Shown here in pieces: positions 55,890-64,000 of a DNA stretch of 64,000 nucleotides. The stretch's first letter is position 1, and every line of letters begins with the position of its first letter. Under the pieces are notes generated by a model that saw nothing but the letters and a program-made list of their open reading frames with translations, was not told the DNA's origin and made no database searches. Made by a program: the position numbers and the translations under genes. This DNA is from Achatina immaculata (Eukaryota > Mollusca > Gastropoda > Stylommatophora > Achatinidae), in NCBI GenBank assembly GCA_009760885.1, contig CM019719.1, forward strand, positions 27,399,084-27,463,083, written 5' to 3'.

Positions 55890-56113
55890 TGGGCATTTGA
55901 CACCGCGTGAATCCAGAAGAACCAGCAGACAACTCGAAAACATGTGGATATAGGACGCGGGGACGATCACGGAAAAAGTGGATAGATGGGGTGAAAGACG
56001 CCGTGGAGACACAACATAGCAGCTACCCAGGCCTCTTACCTTGCTCTGACCCCGATGTCTGAAACTCCCTGCGACGCTAATGGCATAAACAGATTGATAA
56101 GAAGAAGAAGAAA
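55890..56113 (+). pseudogene. LINE 3' fragment with GAA tail (also 57480-57703)
   Basis: The plus strand reads GRGRSRKKWIDGVKDAVE, the basic block followed by WIDGVK that is common near the C-terminus of RTE-like and related LINE proteins. It then reaches an end with ATGGCATAAACAGATTGATA and a GAAGAAGAAGAA tail. Frames are broken. It is present in both copies of the tandem duplication. Confidence 0.65.
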
Positions 56114-56334
56114 TAGTTCATCATTGTAGGAATATCAGTATTCCAACACTTTGTGTTTGACAATTTGTAACCCGAATTCCAAACCACCCCCCCCCCAAAC
56201 ACCCCCCACCTCTCACCCCAGTTGGGGGTAATTTTCTACTAGTTGAGAGCCAATGGGGTAGTTCAATGAGGCGCTCAATATTGGCTGTTATGTTACTGCT
56301 GTAATCGTATCTTATTGACTAATGTATTATATTC

Positions 56335-56622
56335 TGGTAAACATTTTTTGCTATGAGTTTTGTTGAACTTTACGCACGAGAATTCTAAGTTCAGTGCTGG
56401 GTAACAGTGAATACCAGAGTTTTATGTTCATAGACATGTTGTCTCTGATGAATTCTGCAGTTTTTGCTTTGTTATAGAGCATGTATTGTCTTTTGTTGAT
56501 CTATTGTCAACGATCTGTTGTTATTATTCTTGCTGCATGTAATTATTTCTTTTTCAATCTGACGTGTTGACTTCCTGCCAATGAGGTAGCAATAACAGAT
56601 GTAGATTGCAGCCATCGGCACA
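56335..56622 (-). mobile_element. CR1-like LINE fragment (also 57925-58216)
   Basis: It aligns on the minus strand with the 43.9-44.18 kb part of the long CR1-like copy: the complements of CTGGTAAACATTTTTTGC, CCAGAGTTTTATGTTCA and TTTTTGCTTTGTTATAG. Strongly degenerate. Confidence 0.65.
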
Positions 56623-56627
56623 AACGT

Positions 56628-58221
56628 CACATATTTGATACTTTATGTGGAGCAGGAGTCTAAATGTCACATATTTGATACTTTATGTGGAGCAGGAGTC
56701 TAAATGTCACATATTTGATATTTTATGTAGGGCAGCAGTCTAAATGTCATATTTTTTTATAATTTATGTGGAGCAGCACCGCAGTGTAATGTATGTACAA
56801 AGTAGGAAAAAAGTAGGAACAACTTTATTATTTAACGATACATTATCATTAAAGTATCGTTAAACAATAAAGCTGTTCCTACCTTTTTTCCTAGTTTGTA
56901 CATTTTGGTATCACAGCTTTACTGCAGTGGCTCTGTGTATAGTTGTATACTTATACACTAATTACTGCGTGTAAATGTATATGCGTGTGTGATACTGCAT
57001 GTTTTTTCTTGTGTATAGAACGAGAGTTCTCTACCAATGCGGAGCTCCCCCCCCCCCACCCCACCCCACCCCACCCCCGGGAGGAAGTTTATTGTTTAAA
57101 GAGAGGAACCGAGGCCACAGACTGATAGATTCAAACTTCTGGAGTATCATTTTACATTGTAGATGAAATGCTTAGGAAAAATAGTAAACAAGACGAGAGA
57201 GGATCAAGTGCGAAAACGAAATAAATAATCTGGCAGTTGGTGGAAACAGCACCTGCCAAGAACCACATGGAAAACCAGAGAAGTGAGTAAGAGCCACATG
57301 GAAAGCCAGAGAAGTGAGTAAGAGCCACATGGAAAACCAGAGAAGTGAATAAGAGCCACATGGAAAACCAGAGAAGTGAGTAAGAGCCACATGGAAAACC
57401 AGAGAAGTGAGTAAGAGCCACATGGAAAACCAGAGAAGTGAGTAAGAACCACATGGAAAACCAGAGAAGTAAGTAGTTTTGGGCATTTGACACCGCGTGA
57501 ATCCAGAAGAACCAGCAGACAACTCGAAAACATGTGGATATAGGACGCGGGGACGATCACGGAAAAAGTGGATAGATGGGGTGAAAGACGCCGTGGAGAC
57601 ACAACATAGCAGCTACCCAGGCCTCTTACCTTGCTCTGACCCCGATGTCTGAAACTCCCTGCGACGCTAATGGCATAAACAGATTGATAAGAAGAAGAAG
57701 AAATAGTTCATCATTGTAGGAATATCAGTATTCCAACACTTTGTGTTTGACAATTTGTAACCCGAATTCCAAACCACCCCCCCCCCAAACACCCCCCACC
57801 TCTCACCCCAGTTGGGGGTAATTTTCTACTAGTTGAGAGCCAATGGGGTAGTTCAATGAGGCGCTCAATATTGGCTGTTATGTTACTGCTGTAATCGTAT
57901 CTTATTGACTAATGTATTATATATTCTGGTAAACATTTTTTGCTATGAGTTTTGTTGAACTTTACGCACGAGAATTCTAAGTTCAGTGCTGGGTAACAGT
58001 GAATACCAGAGTTTTATGTTCATAGACATGTTGTCTCTGATGAATTCTGCAGTTTTTGCTTTGTTATAGAGCATGTATTGTCTTTTGTTGATCTATTGTC
58101 AACGATCTGTTGTTATTATTCTTGCTGCATGTAATTATTTCTTTTTCAATCTGACGTGTTGACTTCCTGCCAATGAGGTAGCAATAACAGATGTAGATTG
58201 CAGCCATCGGCACAAACGTCA
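56628..58221 (+). repeat. Tandem duplication, copy 2
   Basis: Nearly identical to the preceding 1.59 kb. The junction AAACGTCACAT followed by ATTTGATA joins the downstream flank to a satellite unit, and the true right flank, AAACGTCACATGAAGATTG, is at the end of this copy. That is an 11-bp homology also found in satellite units such as the one near 54604. Confidence 0.93.
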
Positions 58222-58284
58222 CATGAAGATTGCTACAGATGATTCTTCATAGAGATAAGGAAAAGAAGATGATCAGTAATATAA

Positions 58285-58545
<261 letters not shown>

Positions 58546-59433
58546 TTGCTCAGTGTAGTATTTGACCTTACCGGTATCTCTTTTCCGAACATTATACGCT
58601 CGTTATCTTCGTCTTGTTTTCAAAACCGAAACATCAGACTCGTTCGAGCACTTCCCTTCTCCAGCCGTACATCATTAGTGATCAAGAGTTATCGATCTTT
58701 TATATCGACCTCTACTTCCCTGCACCTGTCATGTTCTCAGGTGAGTTATAGATTGTCTTCCCCTATCTACACATCGGTGTGTTTTCTTCTGTGAATTCCA
58801 GGACAATTTTAACGTCGATTCTTACTTTCCGGGTTATTTCAGTTGAGATTTTCTGCCTCATGTGGTTATTGTGGATATATGAGTACCAAATGAAGCGGAG
58901 ATAACTCAAGATCAGCCGAAAGAAGGAGATCAAAATTATTGAAATATACTATCGATTTTATTATATGATATCGAGTCAAACCGTGCCTTTTCTACGATCC
59001 TTCAGTCTTCGAGGCTTACTTGCGGACCCCGTGGAGACCATACAATGTGTCGCGACATGCCACTCGATATCGCAAACATTTAATGTAATTAACTGTATTC
59101 AAATTTTACACATTTCTTGCTGCTGTCTTGCTACATTTTCAAATATTACAATCAGTTCTTGCAGGTTTTTACACATTACGTGCTGTAGTGGCACACGTTT
59201 ACAATTACTGGCAGTCTTGGCATATTTTTACATACTACTTGCTCTTCCCGCACATTTTTACACATTACTTACTGTCTTGCTACATTTTCAGACATTTAGC
59301 AGCTATCCAGTGTTATTAGTGTGCAAAGTTATGTGAAGTAATGCACGCGTATGCTTCACTTAGTGCGAACTGGAGTAAATGGCTAAGTTTGCACTAGTTG
59401 AGACCTATCAGCGCTTGCCCCAGGATCGATTCA
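58546..59433. other. No gene; weak repeat near 59.1-59.3 kb
   Basis: Between about 59095 and 59295 a TTTTACACATTAC-like phrase with CTTGCTACATTTTC recurs five or six times at roughly 30-base steps, a degenerate minisatellite. Nothing else is recognisable. TCTACTTTAAT at 59434-59444 is the left target-site duplication of the LINE. Confidence 0.5.
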
Positions 59434-59873
59434 TCTACTTTAATTCCCCTGGGAACAACTGTGTTAAGAGCACACTTATCTTAACATAGTGTTTGTGAGA
59501 CAGGGAACATAGATCTGTTTGCTTAAAAACTCTGACCTACCTCTGTAGCCCAGAAACTTGTAGCAATCAACACTAATTGTAATTGTAATTGTTATTTTTG
59601 CAAAATGTAATGTCAGGTTGGTGGACGGATGGGGACATGGAGATCTCTGGCGGGGATGAGGGAAGTCTGGTGTGAAACCAATGAATCCAGGACGTGACAA
59701 GCCTATGGGTCTTTACAACAATGGCTATCAGAATGATGTAAACAAAACAGAGCCAGTAGACTATAGGTGGCGGGGAATGGATATCGTTGAAGCACTCATC
59801 AGATTCCTCATCTCAGAGTCAGAGTGTCTTTGTGGAACTGTCTCAAACCATCTGACATGGAGAAGGGGCTTAA

Positions 59874-60254
59874 GTACAGCCACCAGAGGCTGGAAAACAA
59901 AGTTTTGGCCAGGCCAGCCACACTGTCTTCATGGCAGTCCGAGCAAGACCACAGTCTGCCCTAGCAAGGAAAGGTGCTGAAGTTGGAGTTACCCAGCCAA
60001 AGGACATCGCAAAAATCAGGGTAACACGCATTATCGCTAATGAAATGTCTCTATCTGCAGTTTTCAAACATGGTGCTCGCCCTGTGAAGACTAACCAGGC
60101 AGGTGCAGCGCCGGGCCCCCTGCCTCGAAAGGGTCCACCCAATGCTACTGGAGGTCCTCTCAGTTCGTCTTGTGGAGTCAGGAGACATGAGAGTAGAGCT
60201 ACTGGCCAAAAATACAACAGAAGAAAACAGCCAAAAAGCAAGAACTTAAAATAA
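59874..60254 (+). CDS. LINE ORF1, C-terminal remnant
   Basis: The frame that ends in the TAA at 60252-60254 is open back to the stop at 59871. The first ATG in it is at 59931, giving 107 residues. The sequence is basic and rich in Pro, Arg and Lys (ARPQSALARKGAEVGV, QKYNRRKQPKSKNLK at the end), as expected of a nucleic-acid-binding ORF1 protein tail. An adjoining frame upstream (59672-59980) may hold more of ORF1 before a frameshift. I see no CCHC knuckles, which are common in I-group ORF1, so the N-terminal and central parts are missing or broken. Confidence 0.6.
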   Translation, partial: VQPPEAGKQSFGQASHTVFMAVRARPQSALARKGAEVGVTQPKDIAKIRVTRIIANEMSLSAVFKHGARPVKTNQAGAAPGPLPRKGPPNATGGPLSSSCGVRRHESRATGQKYNRRKQPKSKNLK

Positions 60255-63200
60255 TGCAGTGGAATGCTGAGGGTGTCAGCAGTGTTAGAGATGGCTATAG
60301 CAAAAAGGTTGAACTAGAGAACATACTTTTTGCAGAGCAGGTAAGTATATGCTGCATACAGGAGACACACCTAACCAAAGATGCCGCCTTTAAAATCAGA
60401 GGCTACCAGTGTTTTAGATCAGACCGACAGGACAGAAGAAAAGGAGGAGTACTCACACTTGTTAAGAATAACATCAGCGCATGTCAGGTGGGAGTGTACA
60501 TGGAAGGAGCCGAATACCAGATGATCCATCTAAAAAGTAGTAATACAGATTTCCACCTCCTTAACTATTACTGTCCTAATGACCGCCCACTTGCTTTAGG
60601 AACAATCCCACACAAAGAGAGACTGATGGTCTGTGGTGATTTTAACAGTCATTCCCAGAGCTGGGGCTATGACCACATAGACAAGAGAGGAGAGGAAGTT
60701 GAGAGCTGGCAGGATGATAATGGACTTCTCCTGATCAACCAGCCAATGGATGCCCCAACATTTTACTCAAGGGCTTGGCATACAAAATCAACACCAGATC
60801 TGGCATTCCACTCTCCAGATCTGAAGTGGAACATTACACGTGAAGTTGGAAAACAACTTGGAGGTAGCGACCATCGACCAGTCTTCCTGACAATAGAAAA
60901 TGAACTCCTTAACACCAGTAACCCTCTCCCCAGATGGAACTATAAAAAAGCAAACTGGACAATGTACAGACATCGTACAGGTATCCTGGTGGGACAGCTG
61001 TCCATAGAAGGTAAGGATATTAACAGCATAGTGAAGGAATTCAATGCTTGTATCCTTCAGGCCGCTCGTGAAACCATTCCCAGAGGAGCTCCTAGGGACT
61101 ATAAACCATACTGGTCTAGTGAGCTGGGAAAACTCCATGATGACGTGGAAGCAGCTCGAAAGCAAGCAGAAAATAGACCATGCCAAGAACACCACAATAA
61201 TTACCAACATTCTAAGGCCAAATTTCAGAGAGCAAAGCTGCAAGCCAGACGGGAAAGTTGGAGAGAGAAAACAGAGTCCCTAAACTTTGAAAAGGATGGA
61301 AGGAAACTGTGGAAACTAATCAAACAGTTAAATGATGAGAGTACTGGAAGAAGTACAAAGATTACACTAATAGAGGATGGGAAAACTCTTACAGGTAAGC
61401 AGGTAGCAGATCACTTTGCTCGCATGTTTGCACAGGACTGCAACATTGATATCCATCCAGAGAAGGAGCGTACAGTGCGCATCGAGCCACAGAAAGAGGA
61501 GGAACAAGTCAGAAAAGTGGAGGTCATGGATGCACCAATCACACGCAGTGAGTTAGACCTAGCAGTTAGTAAACTGAAACCAAGGAAATCACCAGGACCA
61601 GATGGAGTGTCCAATGAAATGATCAAGAACCTGGGAATGGCAGCAATGGGAAAGCTGTTGGATATTTTCAATATGTGCTGGAGCACAGGTAAGTTACCTC
61701 AAATCTGGAAGGAAGCAAGCATGGTACCACTGCTAAAACCAGGGAAAAACAGTGATACTGCCTCCAGCTACAGGCCAATCAGTCTCACTAGCTGCCTATG
61801 CAAAACGATGGAACGCATCATTGACCTGAGGCTAAAATGGTACCTAGAAAGTGAAAACCTTCTCGTTCCACAACAAGCAGGATTTAGGAAGTACTACAGT
61901 ACGGAAGATCAAGTGACCTATCTCTCTCAAGAGATTGAGGACGCAGCGTGGATAGACCTGAAGAAAGCCTTTGATAAAGTATGGAAAAAAGGTCTGTTGT
62001 GGAAACTAAGAAACTGCAATGTGAATGGAAGACTGTACAACTGGATAAAGTCCTATTTACACAATAGAAGAGCTAGAGTAGTAATGGATGGACACAAAAG
62101 CCAGAAAGTACTTCTGCGACACGGTGTACCACAAGGAGGAGTCCTTTCGCCTACACTATTCCTTGTATTCATTAATGACCTGGTCAAGGAACTTCCCTAT
62201 GGAATCAAAGCAGCACTGTATGCAGATGATCTGGTCATGTGGTGTACAGATGAATATGCGACAGTTGCTACACAGAGACTCCAAAGAGCAGCAGACATCT
62301 TGACATCATGGACAAACAAATGGTGTGTAAGTATCAACACAGAGAAATCAAGCACCACTCTGTTCACCCTCTCATCTAAACAGAAAGCAGGTAAGATCTT
62401 TGTAAATGAAATACCCTTAAGGATGGACAACCAACCCACTTACTTAGGAGTGACTCTTGACTCAAAACTGACTTGGAAGCAACACATCAACAGTGCAGAA
62501 GCAAAAGCCAGAAGAAAACTAGCCATATTAAGAAAATTGAGTGGGACTACATGGGGAGCTAGTGAAAGAATCCTCAAGAATGTATATCAGCAAAGTATTC
62601 TACCACATTTAGAATATGGCTCAACATCTTGGTGCACAGCATCAAACACTACGCTGCATAATCTAGACAAGGTTCAAAATCAGTCACTACGGATTATCAC
62701 AGGTGCCATGAGGTCCACACCAATAGTAGAAATGCGGAAAATAGTTGATGTTGAACCGCTAAAGGAACGTAGAGACACAAAGGTCATGACCATGGGAGAA
62801 AAATTCCTTAGCTCTGTAAGCCATCCCCTGAAGGAGAGATTCAATAACTTGGCATTAGGACGGCTTAAAAGAAGCAGCTTCATTCATCAGGCCAAGCGTA
62901 TGCGTAAGCTGATACCTGACCTTCCAACTGTAGTCACTCCATTATCATCTGTACCAGAGCATACACCATGGAAAGAAGCAGATTATACACAAATAACTAT
63001 TCAGACTGAAGTGAAAGGTGTGCAGAATGGTGAGATGCAGAGCAGTCTTGTAAGATCAACAGCCACACTTAGTGTTCTAGATGACAAATATCCATGTGAC
63101 ACCTGGATACGTGTGTATACAGATGGATCTGCACATAATGCCATAAAGAATGGTGGGGCAGGAGCATATATTGAATATCCAAACAACACCATTGACAAGA

Positions 63201-63868
63201 TTTCCATACCCACTGGTAAATACTGCAACAACTTTGATGCAGAAGTTAGGGCAATTATTGCTGCAGTTGAAAAACTATCAGACTCCAGAATTGATACATG
63301 TCCTGTAGTAATTCTCACAGATGCAAGATCAGTACTGGAGGCTCTTCAGTGCAACAAACTACCAGACCTTAAGGATGCCTTGTCAAAAATTGGCTTACAA
63401 CATGGAGTCACTTTGCAATGGATTCCCTCCCACTGTGGGATACCAGGCAATGAGAAAGCTGACCATCTGGCCAAAGAGGGCACTGAAATGGAGCAACCAG
63501 ACATACCAGTCACCTATAATCAGAAGAAAAGCATGATAAAAACCTACAGGAAGCCACAAACACCACCACATGATGACTATCACATGCTAAACAGAAAGGA
63601 ACAAGTCACCATCTTCCGTCTCCGAACAGGACACAGCCGACTCCGAAGTCATATGTATACAAAGTTTAAGGTTGGTACTACTAATCTATGTACATGTGCC
63701 CAGGTGCCCCAAACCGTGGAACATATCCTCCAGAACTGCATCAACTACGAGACACTGAGAAATAATTACTGGCCCAGTGAAACCACTAAAGAAGATAAGC
63801 TCTACGGTTCCATACATGAGTTACAAAAAACAGTGAAATTTATCCAAGAGACAGGACTACAGATATAG
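60254..63868 (+). CDS. LINE ORF2: endonuclease, reverse transcriptase, RNase H
   Basis: A 1204-residue polyprotein that would nick target DNA, copy the element RNA by target-primed reverse transcription and degrade the RNA strand. The AP-endonuclease domain (1-215) has Asn4, Glu37 (IQETHL), Asp129/Asn131 (CGDFNSH) and SDH at 205-207. RT (about 440-740) has SPGPDGVSNEMIK, YRPISLTSC, QAGFRKYYSTEDQ, Asp568 in WIDLKKAFDKVW, HGVPQGGVLSPTLF and YADD at 656-659. RNase H (about 950-1078) has Asp957 (YTDGSA), Glu997, Asp1023 (LTDARS), His1060 (PSH) and Asp1070. A C-terminal CxC-x8-H-x4-C lies at 1146-1162. Its ATG overlaps the ORF1 stop (TAATG). RT block A directly follows IEDA at 561-564; relatives usually have about ten more residues there, so a small in-frame deletion is likely. 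Confidence 0.95.
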   Translation: MQWNAEGVSSVRDGYSKKVELENILFAEQVSICCIQETHLTKDAAFKIRGYQCFRSDRQDRRKGGVLTLVKNNISACQVGVYMEGAEYQMIHLKSSNTDFHLLNYYCPNDRPLALGTIPHKERLMVCGDFNSHSQSWGYDHIDKRGEEVESWQDDNGLLLINQPMDAPTFYSRAWHTKSTPDLAFHSPDLKWNITREVGKQLGGSDHRPVFLTIENELLNTSNPLPRWNYKKANWTMYRHRTGILVGQLSIEGKDINSIVKEFNACILQAARETIPRGAPRDYKPYWSSELGKLHDDVEAARKQAENRPCQEHHNNYQHSKAKFQRAKLQARRESWREKTESLNFEKDGRKLWKLIKQLNDESTGRSTKITLIEDGKTLTGKQVADHFARMFAQDCNIDIHPEKERTVRIEPQKEEEQVRKVEVMDAPITRSELDLAVSKLKPRKSPGPDGVSNEMIKNLGMAAMGKLLDIFNMCWSTGKLPQIWKEASMVPLLKPGKNSDTASSYRPISLTSCLCKTMERIIDLRLKWYLESENLLVPQQAGFRKYYSTEDQVTYLSQEIEDAAWIDLKKAFDKVWKKGLLWKLRNCNVNGRLYNWIKSYLHNRRARVVMDGHKSQKVLLRHGVPQGGVLSPTLFLVFINDLVKELPYGIKAALYADDLVMWCTDEYATVATQRLQRAADILTSWTNKWCVSINTEKSSTTLFTLSSKQKAGKIFVNEIPLRMDNQPTYLGVTLDSKLTWKQHINSAEAKARRKLAILRKLSGTTWGASERILKNVYQQSILPHLEYGSTSWCTASNTTLHNLDKVQNQSLRIITGAMRSTPIVEMRKIVDVEPLKERRDTKVMTMGEKFLSSVSHPLKERFNNLALGRLKRSSFIHQAKRMRKLIPDLPTVVTPLSSVPEHTPWKEADYTQITIQTEVKGVQNGEMQSSLVRSTATLSVLDDKYPCDTWIRVYTDGSAHNAIKNGGAGAYIEYPNNTIDKISIPTGKYCNNFDAEVRAIIAAVEKLSDSRIDTCPVVILTDARSVLEALQCNKLPDLKDALSKIGLQHGVTLQWIPSHCGIPGNEKADHLAKEGTEMEQPDIPVTYNQKKSMIKTYRKPQTPPHDDYHMLNRKEQVTIFRLRTGHSRLRSHMYTKFKVGTTNLCTCAQVPQTVEHILQNCINYETLRNNYWPSETTKEDKLYGSIHELQKTVKFIQETGLQI

Positions 63869-64000
63869 ACAGACAGTGCGAACGAAGAAGAAGAAGAAGA
63901 TCTACTTTAATATTATGTTCTAATTGGGTCCTTATATCGAGAAAAGAATTTTTTTAAGTATGAAAAAACATCCCATTTTCTTAAAACGTATCACTTACAT

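Larger units (their letters stand above)
55036..56627 (+). repeat. Tandem duplication, copy 1 (about 1.59 kb)
   Basis: From the last 40-bp satellite units to GGCACAAACGTCACAT, this is repeated immediately at 56628-58221 with an offset of 1590. The only difference I noticed is AT inserted in a TATATAT context near 57920. It contains a snap-back AGGAACAACTTTATT / AATAAAGCTGTTCCT inverted repeat, a C-rich run, a 31-bp minisatellite, an RT-derived 3' fragment and a CR1-like remnant. Confidence 0.93.
59445..63900 (+). mobile_element. I-like (Nimbus-type) non-LTR retrotransposon, 4.46 kb
   Basis: The insertion is bounded by an exact 11-bp target-site duplication TCTACTTTAAT (59434-59444 and 63901-63911). 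It ends in GCGAACGAAGAAGAAGAAG, a (GAA)n tail. It contains a short ORF1 remnant and a complete-looking ORF2 with endonuclease, RT, RNase H and a CCHC-like motif. That domain order, with RNase H after RT, is the mark of the I group; in molluscs the Nimbus family is the nearest named relative I know. The leader and ORF1 total only 0.81 kb, so the 5' side is probably truncated or internally deleted. Confidence 0.93.

Noticed and set aside
55562..56012. Three overlapping minus-strand frames (113-132 codons) with HFSGFPCGSYSLLWF repeats
   Set aside because: They cover the 31-bp minisatellite and flanks; the same reasoning applies, and they are duplicated only because the whole 1.59 kb is.

Overview
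The window looks like nuclear DNA of an animal, most likely a mollusc and probably a gastropod. The one clear host gene is a vesicular acetylcholine transporter, which is animal-specific. Around it are RTE-like, CR1/jockey-like and I-like (molluscan Nimbus-type) non-LTR retrotransposons, hAT-type terminal repeats, a Tc1-type transposase and very many minisatellites. The phylum is an inference from these families; I ran no search.

Layout. 1-4.6 kb: a 38-bp minisatellite, RTE pieces and the first two copies of a dispersed repeat I call R. 4.6-12.7 kb: sparse DNA, several minisatellites, an RTE copy with target-site duplications (TSDs), and a nested pair at 8.07-10.10 kb in which a non-coding retroelement sits inside a hAT-type MITE. 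13.3-17.7 kb: five RTE-like fragments and a second MITE. 17.7-21.8 kb: the VAChT region, with a single 587-codon coding exon (19510-21273), a splice acceptor just upstream and a poly(A) signal downstream. 24.3-27.6 kb: a 1.8-kb array of about 48 units of 38 bp, plus a direct duplicate of its flank that holds under two units. 28-42 kb: RTE and hAT remnants, R copies 3 and 4 and seven more tandem arrays. 42.5-52.8 kb: CR1-like, RTE and Tc1 remnants, many CR1-like 3' ends running straight into tetranucleotide microsatellites. 52.8-58.5 kb: a purine-rich compound array, a 40-bp minisatellite and a nearly identical 1.59-kb tandem duplication. 59.4-63.9 kb: a 4.46-kb I-like LINE bounded by an exact 11-bp TSD, with an open 1204-codon ORF2.

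VAChT loads acetylcholine into synaptic vesicles. In most animals studied it lies inside the first intron of the choline acetyltransferase (ChAT) gene. The acceptor next to the VAChT start fits that arrangement, but I could not recognise a ChAT exon here, so ChAT would have to continue outside the window or in exons too short to see.

The rest is accessory DNA with a readable insertion history. At least six RTE copies, the I-like LINE, the MITE and its guest element each have direct repeats of 8-15 bp at their ends, which fix their boundaries. Many long open frames cover tandem arrays and are by-products of a repeat unit that lacks stop triplets; I do not call them genes. I found no wholly new biological system. 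The best leads are the intact LINE with its TAATG junction and a probable small gap in its reverse transcriptase, the non-coding element that shares the LINE's GAA tail, the R repeat family, and the dyad-bearing 38-bp array.
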